Of a stretch of DNA of 64,000 bases, positions 1 to 7,199 are shown one piece after another. The position numbers were made by a program, and so were the translations under genes. The stretch comes from Melastoma dodecandrum (Eukaryota; Streptophyta; Magnoliopsida; Myrtales; Melastomataceae), in assembly GCA_029817715.1 (NCBI GenBank), contig JARUPY010000398.1, positions 992,001 through 1,056,000 of the forward strand, written 5' to 3'. A model generated the notes under the pieces. That model made no database searches. It was not told where the DNA came from and worked only from the letters and a program-made list of their open reading frames with translations. Within the stretch, counting starts at the first letter, position 1, and each line of letters opens with the position of its first letter.

Positions 1-54
1 CGGCTCGTCCTCGACGATCAGGATACGAGACTTCCCGTCTGCGTTTTCGCTCAT
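1..54 (-). CDS. Response regulator, N-terminal 18 residues only
   Basis: Partial gene reading left off the window. It starts at an ATG (complement of 52-54). After about ten polar residues it gives ILIVEDEP, the first beta strand and acidic pocket of a CheY-like receiver domain. The phosphorylated aspartate and any output domain lie outside the window, so its pathway cannot be told. The 121 bases between it and the next gene show nothing I can name. Confidence 0.6.
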   Translation of the reverse strand, partial: MSENADGKSRILIVEDEP

Positions 55-175
55 GAACGCCGTGGCACACCCTGTCGGAGGACGGGCGGAAAGTGCATCG
101 GCCTCCCCCCAATGTCTAGCCCAAGATCGGCTAAGCTCGAGGCACTTCCGCGCGAGCGTTCCGCAGGTGTGACAT

Positions 176-553
176 TCAAGTCTCGCTCGACCGTCGAAGC
201 GCCATGGGAAGTGCGAGCGCGCAGACGATCCAGCCGAGAATCAACAGCATGCCGCCGGTCGGCGCCGCGAGATGGACGATGATGCGGTCGGCGAGACCCC
301 GCAACGCCAGATCCCCCGAAAACAGGATCGCGCCGAGCAGGAGGCAGGAGGCCGCAAGCGCGAGCCCGGTCTCGCCGCGCCCCCGCGCGGCCGCGCAGAT
401 GGCGACGAGCGCCGCGGCGTGGAAGAGTAGAAAATACGCCGCGGTCGTCACGACCGGTGATCCGGAGAGATGCGCGCCGGCGGCCGCGAGAGCGACTCCG
501 GCCGCGCCGAGACACCCCGTCAAAGCCGCGATGACCGTCCACCACGCCCGCAT
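176..553 (-). CDS. DUF423 family membrane protein
   Basis: A 125-residue, very hydrophobic protein with about four membrane segments. The N-terminal GCLGAAGVALAAAGAH and the downstream FHAAALVA and LFSGDL motifs are typical of the DUF423 (YgdD-like) inner-membrane family, whose function is unknown. The length matches the family. It lies just downstream of an acyltransferase gene on the same strand with a 32-base gap, so the two may be cotranscribed. Confidence 0.8.
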   Translation of the reverse strand: MRAWWTVIAALTGCLGAAGVALAAAGAHLSGSPVVTTAAYFLLFHAAALVAICAAARGRGETGLALAASCLLLGAILFSGDLALRGLADRIIVHLAAPTGGMLLILGWIVCALALPMALRRSSET

Positions 554-585
554 GACCGCTCCCTCCGCACGGCGGCGGTAGCGGC

Positions 586-1683
586 TCAGGAGACGCGGCG
601 CAAGCCCAAGGAGCCGGGCATCGGCGCCGTGGGCGTGGGAGCCCGGCTGATCCACCGCCGCATCGGCGATTCGAAATAGCGATAGCTCGCCAGCGCGAGG
701 ACGATGACGACCATCACGCCAGTCACCGCGACCGCGAAAAGGGCCGGCAGGCTCGTCCAGCCTTCGTGTCGGACCAGCGCCACCATCGCCACCGCGACGA
801 AGGAATGCGTCATGTAGATCGCAAAGGATGCGTCGCCGAGACGCGTGCAGACGCGCGAGGCGAGGATCGTTCGGCGGCCGCCGCGCTCGGCGGTGGCGAT
901 CAGGGCGACGAGCATCGGGTAGAGGAGATCGAGCGCGGGGATCGGCAGGCGCGCCAGCGCGGCGAGGACGACGGATACGGCGAACGCGCTCGGCCAGAAC
1001 CAGGAGATCGGGCGCGGCCGGCTCGCCTCGACGATCGCGCAGATCGCCATGCCGGCGAGGAACGAGGGCACGGCGCGCAGGGCGCCCCAGTCGTAGGTGG
1101 CGAGCCAGCCGGGGCGCAGGCCGAGGCTGGCGCGAACGACTTCGACGGCCACAGCGATGAACGCAGCGACGACCAGCGCGCCGGCCGGCCGGACGCGGGC
1201 GACGAGCACCGCGAACAGCGGGAAGAGGAGATAGACGAACATCTCCGCCGAGATCGACCACGAGGGGAAGTTCAGGCCGGGGCGAACCGTCGTGCCCCAG
1301 GCGTGCACGAGCAGGAGGTTCTGCGGCAGCTGACTCATGTCGAAGAACGAGCGATCGCGCACCGCCACATGCCGCACGGCGACGATGAGCGCGAGCACGA
1401 CGCAGACACCGAGCGTCGCCAGATGCAGCGGATAGATGCGGGCGAGGCGCTTGCGCAGAAAGTCGCGGTAGGCGGCGAACGACCGCACGTGCGACCCATA
1501 GGTGTGCATCAGCACGAAGCCCGAAAGGACGAAGAAGAAGTCGACGAACGTCTGGAAGCGCTCGAGCACGACGCTCGGCTGCGGCCGGAACCCCGAAAGG
1601 TGCCCCTCGAAGTGGTAGAAGACCACCCCGAGCGCCGCCAGGAAGCGGTACGTGTCGAGGACGCTGTAGCGGGTGCGGGGCAC
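586..1683 (-). CDS. Acyltransferase family 3 (OafA/YrhL-like) membrane protein
   Basis: 365 residues. The N-terminus has the acyltransferase-3 signature (DTYRFLAALGVVFYHF, with the RFLAA and His of the active-site region), followed by about ten hydrophobic segments. Family members transfer acetyl or other acyl groups to sugars of O-antigen, capsule or exopolysaccharide at the inner membrane. The substrate cannot be told here because no polysaccharide genes adjoin it. No C-terminal SGNH domain is present. Confidence 0.85.
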   Translation of the reverse strand: MPRTRYSVLDTYRFLAALGVVFYHFEGHLSGFRPQPSVVLERFQTFVDFFFVLSGFVLMHTYGSHVRSFAAYRDFLRKRLARIYPLHLATLGVCVVLALIVAVRHVAVRDRSFFDMSQLPQNLLLVHAWGTTVRPGLNFPSWSISAEMFVYLLFPLFAVLVARVRPAGALVVAAFIAVAVEVVRASLGLRPGWLATYDWGALRAVPSFLAGMAICAIVEASRPRPISWFWPSAFAVSVVLAALARLPIPALDLLYPMLVALIATAERGGRRTILASRVCTRLGDASFAIYMTHSFVAVAMVALVRHEGWTSLPALFAVAVTGVMVVIVLALASYRYFESPMRRWISRAPTPTAPMPGSLGLRRVS

Positions 1684-1761
1684 GCGCGCCTCCGTGGAAC
1701 CCAGGAAGGCTAATCGCCTGCGCTTAAAAAAGGCTGAGATCGACCCGCCGCTTTGACGGCC

Positions 1762-2253
1762 CTACTTGTCGTAGGCCGTCGCGCGCACCGTCCAGGTCCA
1801 CCGCTGCGGCGGGATCTTGCAGGCGCTCTGCACGACCTTCTTGCACGTGCCCTTGGGCGGCGCGTGCTCGAATTGCACGATGACCTCGCGATTGCCCTTG
1901 CGATATCCGACGACCGAGGATTCCGGCCCGTCCGCGGCGAACTCGGGGATCGGCTGCCAGTCCTTCAGCAGGGCGCCGAGGCGCTGGCCGGCGTCCGTCC
2001 AGCTCTGCGTCAGGCCGATCGTCTTGCCGGAGAGGAGGCACGCGGTTCCTGCCGGCGCGCTCTTGTTTTGGCTCTTGGCGTTCCCCGTCGCGACCGTCAC
2101 CGGAACGCCCGTGGCGGCGGTCATGTCCTGCGCGAGGTTCTGGCAGTTCTGCGCCGGCCAGGGCGCAACGGGCGCCGCGAGCGCCGGCCCGGCGGCGAGC
2201 GTTACCAGGAAGGTAAGAGGTGCAAGAGCACGCCCGGACCGACGAGGAGACAT
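1762..2253 (-). CDS. Small secreted protein of unknown function
   Basis: 163 residues with a clear signal peptide (two Arg pairs, a hydrophobic stretch, cleavage near PALAAPVAP). The mature part has several Cys residues (QNCQNL, TACLL, GTCKKVVQSAC) that may form disulfides. That fits its position just downstream of a DsbA-like gene on the same strand. I do not recognise a family. Confidence 0.6.
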   Translation of the reverse strand: MSPRRSGRALAPLTFLVTLAAGPALAAPVAPWPAQNCQNLAQDMTAATGVPVTVATGNAKSQNKSAPAGTACLLSGKTIGLTQSWTDAGQRLGALLKDWQPIPEFAADGPESSVVGYRKGNREVIVQFEHAPPKGTCKKVVQSACKIPPQRWTWTVRATAYDK

Positions 2254-2275
2254 GGGAGGGACGATCTCCGCGGGC

Positions 2276-2914
2276 TCAGCTCTTCTTCGCGAGCAACGGA
2301 TCGAGAACCTTGGCGAGCGACTCGGGGGTCATCTCGCCCGTCACCTTCTCGCCGTTGACGTAGAAGGTCGGTGTCGCGGTGACGTGGAAGGTCTGCGAGC
2401 CGCGATCGCGCATCGCCATCACGTTGTCGTAGAGCTTCTGGTTCTTGAGGCAGGCGTCGAACGATTCCTTGCTCATGCCCGTCTGCTTCAAAATGTCCAT
2501 CAGCGCTTCGAGCGGCTTGTCGCCGAAGGCCCAGTCCTTCTGCTTGTCGAACAGAAGATCGATGACGGCCGTGCGCTTGTCGCCCTCGCAGCGCGCCAGC
2601 ATGAACCCGGCCGTCGCGAGCGGATCCAGTGGGAATTCGCGCAGGATGAACTTCACCTTGCCGGTGTCGATGTATTTGGCCTTCAGCGTCGGATAGACCG
2701 TCGCGTGGAAGTGCTCGCAGTGCGTGCACGTCATCGAGGCGTATTCGATCATCGTGACCGGCGCGTCGGCCTTGCCCAGCACGACGTCCGGCAGGGCTTC
2801 CGGCGCCATCAGCTCGGTCGTCGGGATCGTCTCGGCTGTCGCGGACGCCCCCGCGAGCGCGAGGAGGCCGGCAAGGCCGAAGAGAACGGAGCGACGGCGA
2901 AGCGGAAAAGGCAT
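2276..2914 (-). CDS. DsbA family periplasmic thiol oxidoreductase
   Basis: About 212 residues from the ATG at 2914. That start gives a proper signal peptide (MPFPLRRR, hydrophobic core, ATAET), and I prefer it over an upstream in-frame start at 2998. The thioredoxin-fold active site is CTHC after YASMT, and the cis-Pro loop VTATPTFYVNG is present. Such proteins oxidise cysteine pairs of exported proteins. It sits between DUF721 and a Cys-containing secreted protein on the same strand. Confidence 0.88.
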   Translation of the reverse strand: MPFPLRRRSVLFGLAGLLALAGASATAETIPTTELMAPEALPDVVLGKADAPVTMIEYASMTCTHCEHFHATVYPTLKAKYIDTGKVKFILREFPLDPLATAGFMLARCEGDKRTAVIDLLFDKQKDWAFGDKPLEALMDILKQTGMSKESFDACLKNQKLYDNVMAMRDRGSQTFHVTATPTFYVNGEKVTGEMTPESLAKVLDPLLAKKS

Positions 2915-2994
2915 CTGCGGGGTCCGGAGCGGGTGGGCCGGCGGCACCATAATCTCTTCGATCGAGGGAGCAAGGCCACGACAGTCGAGGGGTG

Positions 2995-3504
2995 TCACGC
3001 CTCGCGTGGGCCAAGCACATGCGCACCCAGCCGAGCCAAGGCCGCGCCGAGCGCTTCGTCCTCTATCGGCCCGATCCGCACGGCGGCGGCGGCGAGCGCC
3101 TCGGCGGATGGCGCGCGAGGGCGCGGCGGCGCCTTCGGCAGCCGCTCCAGCGGGCCCTGGCGAAACGCCAGCTTGCCGACGCAGCGCCAGCCGAGATGCG
3201 CGTTGATGCGCGCGAGAACCTGCTCGCCCCTATGCTGCAGCTCGAGCGCGAAGCCGCCCTCGACGCGGATGATCAGCGTCGCCGCCTGCGGACCGGCATC
3301 CGGCGCGCGCCCCGGCGGCCGGGGCGGCCATTGCAGCTTCAGCGGCCGCGAATTGGCCGCGAGCCTCTCGCCGACGATATCGTCCCAGTGCAGGATGATG
3401 TCGGACTCGCTAAACCCCTGCCGCGCCAGTACGGGGTCGATCACCCCGCCGACGAGATCGGCGAGGGGCCGCGACCAGGGGCGCTTGCGGGGCGGGGGAG
3501 GCAT
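2995..3504 (-). CDS. DUF721 (DciA-like) domain protein
   Basis: About 169 residues from ATG 3504, or 181 from a GTG at 3540. The N-terminal part (LADLVGGVIDPVLARQGF, then the W of HWDDIVG and LAANSRPLKL) is the DUF721 domain, seen in replicative-helicase loader DciA and in many alphaproteobacterial proteins of unknown role. The start is tightly interlocked with divergent mutY: the two ATGs share the palindrome CATG. The GTG start has a better Shine-Dalgarno-like GAGAAG and would overlap mutY by 38 bases. Confidence 0.8.
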   Translation of the reverse strand: MPPPPRKRPWSRPLADLVGGVIDPVLARQGFSESDIILHWDDIVGERLAANSRPLKLQWPPRPPGRAPDAGPQAATLIIRVEGGFALELQHRGEQVLARINAHLGWRCVGKLAFRQGPLERLPKAPPRPRAPSAEALAAAAVRIGPIEDEALGAALARLGAHVLGPREA

Positions 3505-4630
3505 GGCGCGAAGGATAGGCACGAGCACGGCCCCTGTCACGCCGGCGCTTCTCGGGTCTGCGCCTTCGCGCGACGCCCATTCGCGTGACGCTGGGCGGCT
3601 TCTCTCCTGGTACGATCGCCATCGGCGCGTCTTGCCATGGCGGGCACTGCCGGGCAGCCCCGCGGATCCTTATGCGGTCTGGCTCTCCGAAGTGATGCTG
3701 CAGCAGACGACCGTCGCGGCGGTGAAGAGCTATTTCGAGGCCTTCCTCGCGCTGTGGCCCCGCGTCGAGGATCTGGCGGCCGCCGCGACCGAGGACGTGA
3801 TGCGGCGCTGGGCCGGCCTCGGCTATTACTCGCGCGCCCGCAATCTGCACGCCTGCGCGAAGCTGGTCGCGGCGCAGGGCGGTCGCTTCCCCGACACCGA
3901 GGTCGGGCTGCGCGCGCTGCCGGGGATTGGACCCTACACGGCCGCAGCGATCGCGGCGATCGCCTTCGAACGGCGCGCGGTCGTCGTCGACGGCAACGTC
4001 GAACGGGTCGTCACGCGGCTGCACGCGCTGCGCACGCCCATGCGGGAGGCCAAGGCCGAGATCCGTCGCTTGGCCGAAGCGCGCACGCCGTTCGCGCGCT
4101 GCGGCGATTATGCGCAGGCGATGATGGACCTCGGCGCGACGATCTGCACGCCTCGCAAGCCCGCCTGCGTTCTGTGTCCGCTCGCCGGGGGCTGCCTCGC
4201 CCGTCGCGAGGGCTTGCAGGACGTGCTGCCGGCCAAGGCCGCGAAGGCGCTGCGGCCGGAGCGGCGCGGCAGCGTCTTCTACATCCGCCGCGGCGGCGAC
4301 GTGCTGGTGCGCACGCGCCCCGCGACAGGACTGCTCGGCGGCATGACCGAGTTTCCCGGCAGCGCGTGGACGCATGAGGGCGACGAGCTGGGAGCCGGAC
4401 AGCCGCTGCCCGCGAGCTATCGCCGGGCGAATGCGCCCGTCACGCACGGTTTCACCCATTTCACGCTCGAGCTCACCGTCCACGCCGCGGACGTGGCGGC
4501 AGCCACGAAGGCGCCGGAGGGCTGTCGCTTCGTCGCCGAGGAGGGGCTCGCCGACGAGGCGTTGCCGACACTGATGCGCAAGGTCGCCGCGGCCGGGCAG
4601 GCGACGCTCGGCCCGAGGAAGAGAACATGA
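3503..4630 (+). CDS. mutY: A/G-specific adenine DNA glycosylase MutY
   Basis: 375 residues. It removes adenine mispaired with 8-oxoguanine. The sequence shows the catalytic Glu63 in LSEVMLQQT, the helix-hairpin-helix LPGIGPYTAAAI near 139-150, the catalytic Asp163 in VVDGNVERV, and a 4Fe-4S loop with Cys215, 222, 225 and 231 spaced C-x6-C-x2-C-x5-C. A NUDIX-like 8-oxoG recognition domain follows (GLLGGMTEFPG). A strong GGGGGAGG precedes the ATG. Reading frames open far upstream are shadows. Its stop overlaps the next start. Confidence 0.95.
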   Translation: MARRIGTSTAPVTPALLGSAPSRDAHSRDAGRLLSWYDRHRRVLPWRALPGSPADPYAVWLSEVMLQQTTVAAVKSYFEAFLALWPRVEDLAAAATEDVMRRWAGLGYYSRARNLHACAKLVAAQGGRFPDTEVGLRALPGIGPYTAAAIAAIAFERRAVVVDGNVERVVTRLHALRTPMREAKAEIRRLAEARTPFARCGDYAQAMMDLGATICTPRKPACVLCPLAGGCLARREGLQDVLPAKAAKALRPERRGSVFYIRRGGDVLVRTRPATGLLGGMTEFPGSAWTHEGDELGAGQPLPASYRRANAPVTHGFTHFTLELTVHAADVAAATKAPEGCRFVAEEGLADEALPTLMRKVAAAGQATLGPRKRT

Positions 4631-5469
4631 CCGCGAACGCCGACATGATCGCCTATTGGAACGAAATCGCGGGCGCCAAATGGGTCGCGGGCCAAGCGCA
4701 ACTCGATGCCCTGATGGCGCCGCTGACCGATGCGCTCTGGGACGCGGCCGCACCCCGCGCGGGCGAGGGCGTGATCGACGTCGGCTGCGGCTGCGGCGAT
4801 CTTTCGCTTCGCCTCGCCGACGCCGTCGGACCACGGGGCCACGTCGTCGCGGTCGACGTCTCCGAGCCGATGCTGGCGCACGCGCGCACGCGCGAGGCGG
4901 CGATCCCGACATCGTCGCGGGCCGTCATCGACTGGCACAGGGGCGATGCCTCTACGCACGCCTTCGCGCCGAACGCAAACCTCGTCACCTCGCGCTTCGG
5001 CGTGATGTTCTTCGCCGAGCCGGAGGCCGCCTTCCGCAACCTGCATGCGGCTCTCGCGCCGGGCGGTCGTCTCGCGATCCTGACGTGGCGGCGCCGTGCC
5101 GAGGTCGAGTGGATGCAGACGCCGGCCGAATGGCTCGCGCGCGTGCTTCCGATGCCGGCCGATGCGACCGGAGAACCGGGTCCTTTCGGCCTCGCCGATG
5201 AAGTCTCGACGCGGCGGATGCTCGCCGCCGCAGGGTTCTCCGAGGTGACCGCCACGCCGATCGATCGCACGCTGCATCTCGGGGGCTCCGTAGACGAGGC
5301 CTTCTCTCTGCTGTCGCAGACGGGGCCTGCCGCCGCGATGTTGCGGGACGTCGAGCCGCGCGTTCGGCAGGCGGCGCTGGAGCGGCTGCGCGAAGGCATC
5401 CTCTCGCGTATCGCACCGGACGGCCTCGCGATGGGCGGCGCCTGCTGGATCTACGAGGCGCGGGCATGA
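4627..5469 (+). CDS. Class I SAM-dependent methyltransferase
   Basis: 280 residues. SAM-binding motif I is VIDVGCGCGDLSL (about 48-60) and motif II includes VAVDVSEPML. An N-terminal IAYWNEIAGAKWVAGQ resembles the UbiE/ArsM-like methyltransferase_11 group. The start codon overlaps the mutY stop (ATGA), so translation is probably coupled. The substrate is unknown. Confidence 0.85.
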   Translation: MTANADMIAYWNEIAGAKWVAGQAQLDALMAPLTDALWDAAAPRAGEGVIDVGCGCGDLSLRLADAVGPRGHVVAVDVSEPMLAHARTREAAIPTSSRAVIDWHRGDASTHAFAPNANLVTSRFGVMFFAEPEAAFRNLHAALAPGGRLAILTWRRRAEVEWMQTPAEWLARVLPMPADATGEPGPFGLADEVSTRRMLAAAGFSEVTATPIDRTLHLGGSVDEAFSLLSQTGPAAAMLRDVEPRVRQAALERLREGILSRIAPDGLAMGGACWIYEARA

Positions 5470-5568
5470 GCGCGGCGATGCGCCTCATCACGTGACGGTG
5501 AGAGGGCGGAACGGCTTCGCACCGCGTCCATTGCCCGTCCGCTCGGCATATGGCCGATCGGAGGTTGC

Positions 5569-6177
5569 ATGAAGACGAAAGACGAGGCGGCCGGCCTGAG
5601 CCGGCGCCGTTTTCTCCGTGCGTCGGCATCGACCGCCGCGTTGCCCGTCTTCGCCGAGGCAGCGGGCGCCGTGCCTTCGTCGCACGTAGGCGACACGCGT
5701 TCCGCGCTGGTCCCGGTTGCGCTCGACGTCAACGGGCAGCGGTACGAATTGGCCCTCGATCCGCGCACCACCCTGCTCGACGCTCTGCGCGAGCACATCG
5801 GCCTCACCGGGTCGAAGAAAGGCTGCGACCACGGCCAGTGCGGGGCCTGCACCGTGCACATCGACGGGACGAACGCGAACGCGTGCCTCGTCCTCGCGCT
5901 CGCGGCGCAGCGCCGGACGATCACCACGATCGAAGGGCTGGCCGGCGCCGACGGCACGCTACACCCGATGCAGCAGGCCTTCATCGACAACGATGCCTTC
6001 CAGTGCGGCTATTGCACCTCGGGCCAGATCATGTCCGGCGTCGCTTGCGTGAAGAGCGGACGCGCCACGTCGGAGGCCGACATCCGCGAGTTCATGAGCG
6101 GCAATCTCTGTCGCTGCGCCGCCTATCCCAACATCGTCCGTGCCGTCGCGCAGGCGAAAACGGCGATGGGGGCCTGA
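5569..6177 (+). CDS. paoA: PaoA-like 2Fe-2S subunit of periplasmic aldehyde oxidoreductase
   Basis: 202 residues. It begins with a twin-arginine signal (SRRRFLRAS, residues 11-19), so the complex should be folded and cofactor-loaded before export. Two 2Fe-2S clusters are coded: GCDHGQCGACTVH (plant-type) and CGYC with CRC in the alpha-helical domain. It is the electron-transfer subunit of a xanthine-oxidase-family hydroxylase with the next two genes, spaced 2-3 bases. An AGGTTG lies just before the ATG. The natural substrate is unknown; the family oxidises aldehydes. Confidence 0.9.
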   Translation: MKTKDEAAGLSRRRFLRASASTAALPVFAEAAGAVPSSHVGDTRSALVPVALDVNGQRYELALDPRTTLLDALREHIGLTGSKKGCDHGQCGACTVHIDGTNANACLVLALAAQRRTITTIEGLAGADGTLHPMQQAFIDNDAFQCGYCTSGQIMSGVACVKSGRATSEADIREFMSGNLCRCAAYPNIVRAVAQAKTAMGA

Positions 6178-6179
6178 CG

Positions 6180-7196
6180 ATGCGCAGCTTCGCCTATGAG
6201 ACCGCGACCTCGACGACGCAGGCCGTCATGGCCGCGAGCGGCGGCGGTGGACGCAACGCCGCGATGACGAGCTATCTCGCCGGCGGCACGACACTCATCG
6301 ATCTGATGAAGCTCGACGTGATGCGTCCCGAGCGCCTCATCGACATCAACCCGCTCGCCGCCGATCCGCTCGCGAGCCGCATGACGCGGACGGACAAAGG
6401 GCTGCGGCTCGGCGCGCTCGTGCGCATGAGCGAGGCGGCGAACGATCCGACAATCGTGCGCGACTATCCCGTCGTCGCGCAGAGCCTGTCGCTCGCGGCC
6501 AGCTCGGGCCTGCGCAACATGGCCTCGCTCGGCGGCAACATCCTGCAGCGCACGCGATGCACGTACTTCCGCGACGTGTCGTTCAAGCAGTGCAACAAGC
6601 GCGAACCCGGCAGCGGCTGCGCCGCGCTCGAGGGTGTCAACCGTTCGCACGCGGTGCTCGGTGCGAGCGACAGCTGCATCGCGACCTATCCAGGCGATTT
6701 CGCGCAGGCGCTGATCGCGCTCGACGCGATCCTGGAAATACAGAGTGCGAACGGCGCGCGTGTGATGCCTTTCGCCTCCCTCCATCGCCGCCCGGGTGAC
6801 ACGCCGCTGATCGAGACGACCTTGGCGCCAGGCGATCTCGTCGCCGCCATCGTCATCCCGGGCGACATGCCGGCGCGGCGGTCGCTTTATCTGAAGGTTC
6901 GCGATCGGGAATCCTACGAGTTCGCCCTCGCCTCTGCCGCCGTCGTGCTGGACATGGACGGCAACACGACGCGACGCGCTCGTATCGCGCTCGGCGGGGT
7001 CGCGACCGTGCCATGGCGCGCCGTCGAGGCGGAAGCCGTGTTGCGCGGCAAGACGATCGACGAAGAGAGCGCGGGCGTGGCGGCGGACGCAGCCTTCGCG
7101 ACGGCGCAGACGCGCGCACACAACGCCTACAAGGTGCCGCTCGGGCGCGAGACGCTCGTGCGCGCGCTCCTGCAGGTCGCCAGGATGGAGGGCTGA
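6180..7196 (+). CDS. paoB: PaoB-like FAD-binding subunit
   Basis: 338 residues from the ATG two bases after paoA. The FAD-binding loop SYLAGGTTLIDLMKLDVM, the SLGGNILQRTRC stretch with following Cys residues (a 4Fe-4S site in E. coli PaoB), and ALIALDAIL identify the middle subunit of a molybdenum hydroxylase. It should pass electrons from the molybdenum centre to an acceptor. Confidence 0.9.
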   Translation: MRSFAYETATSTTQAVMAASGGGGRNAAMTSYLAGGTTLIDLMKLDVMRPERLIDINPLAADPLASRMTRTDKGLRLGALVRMSEAANDPTIVRDYPVVAQSLSLAASSGLRNMASLGGNILQRTRCTYFRDVSFKQCNKREPGSGCAALEGVNRSHAVLGASDSCIATYPGDFAQALIALDAILEIQSANGARVMPFASLHRRPGDTPLIETTLAPGDLVAAIVIPGDMPARRSLYLKVRDRESYEFALASAAVVLDMDGNTTRRARIALGGVATVPWRAVEAEAVLRGKTIDEESAGVAADAAFATAQTRAHNAYKVPLGRETLVRALLQVARMEG

Positions 7197-7199
7197 TCC

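Noticed and set aside
1817..3502. Long open frame running into mutY from far upstream
   Set aside because: It passes antisense through three genes on the other strand and shows Arg/Ala-rich shadow composition; MutY starts at 3503 behind a strong ribosome site.
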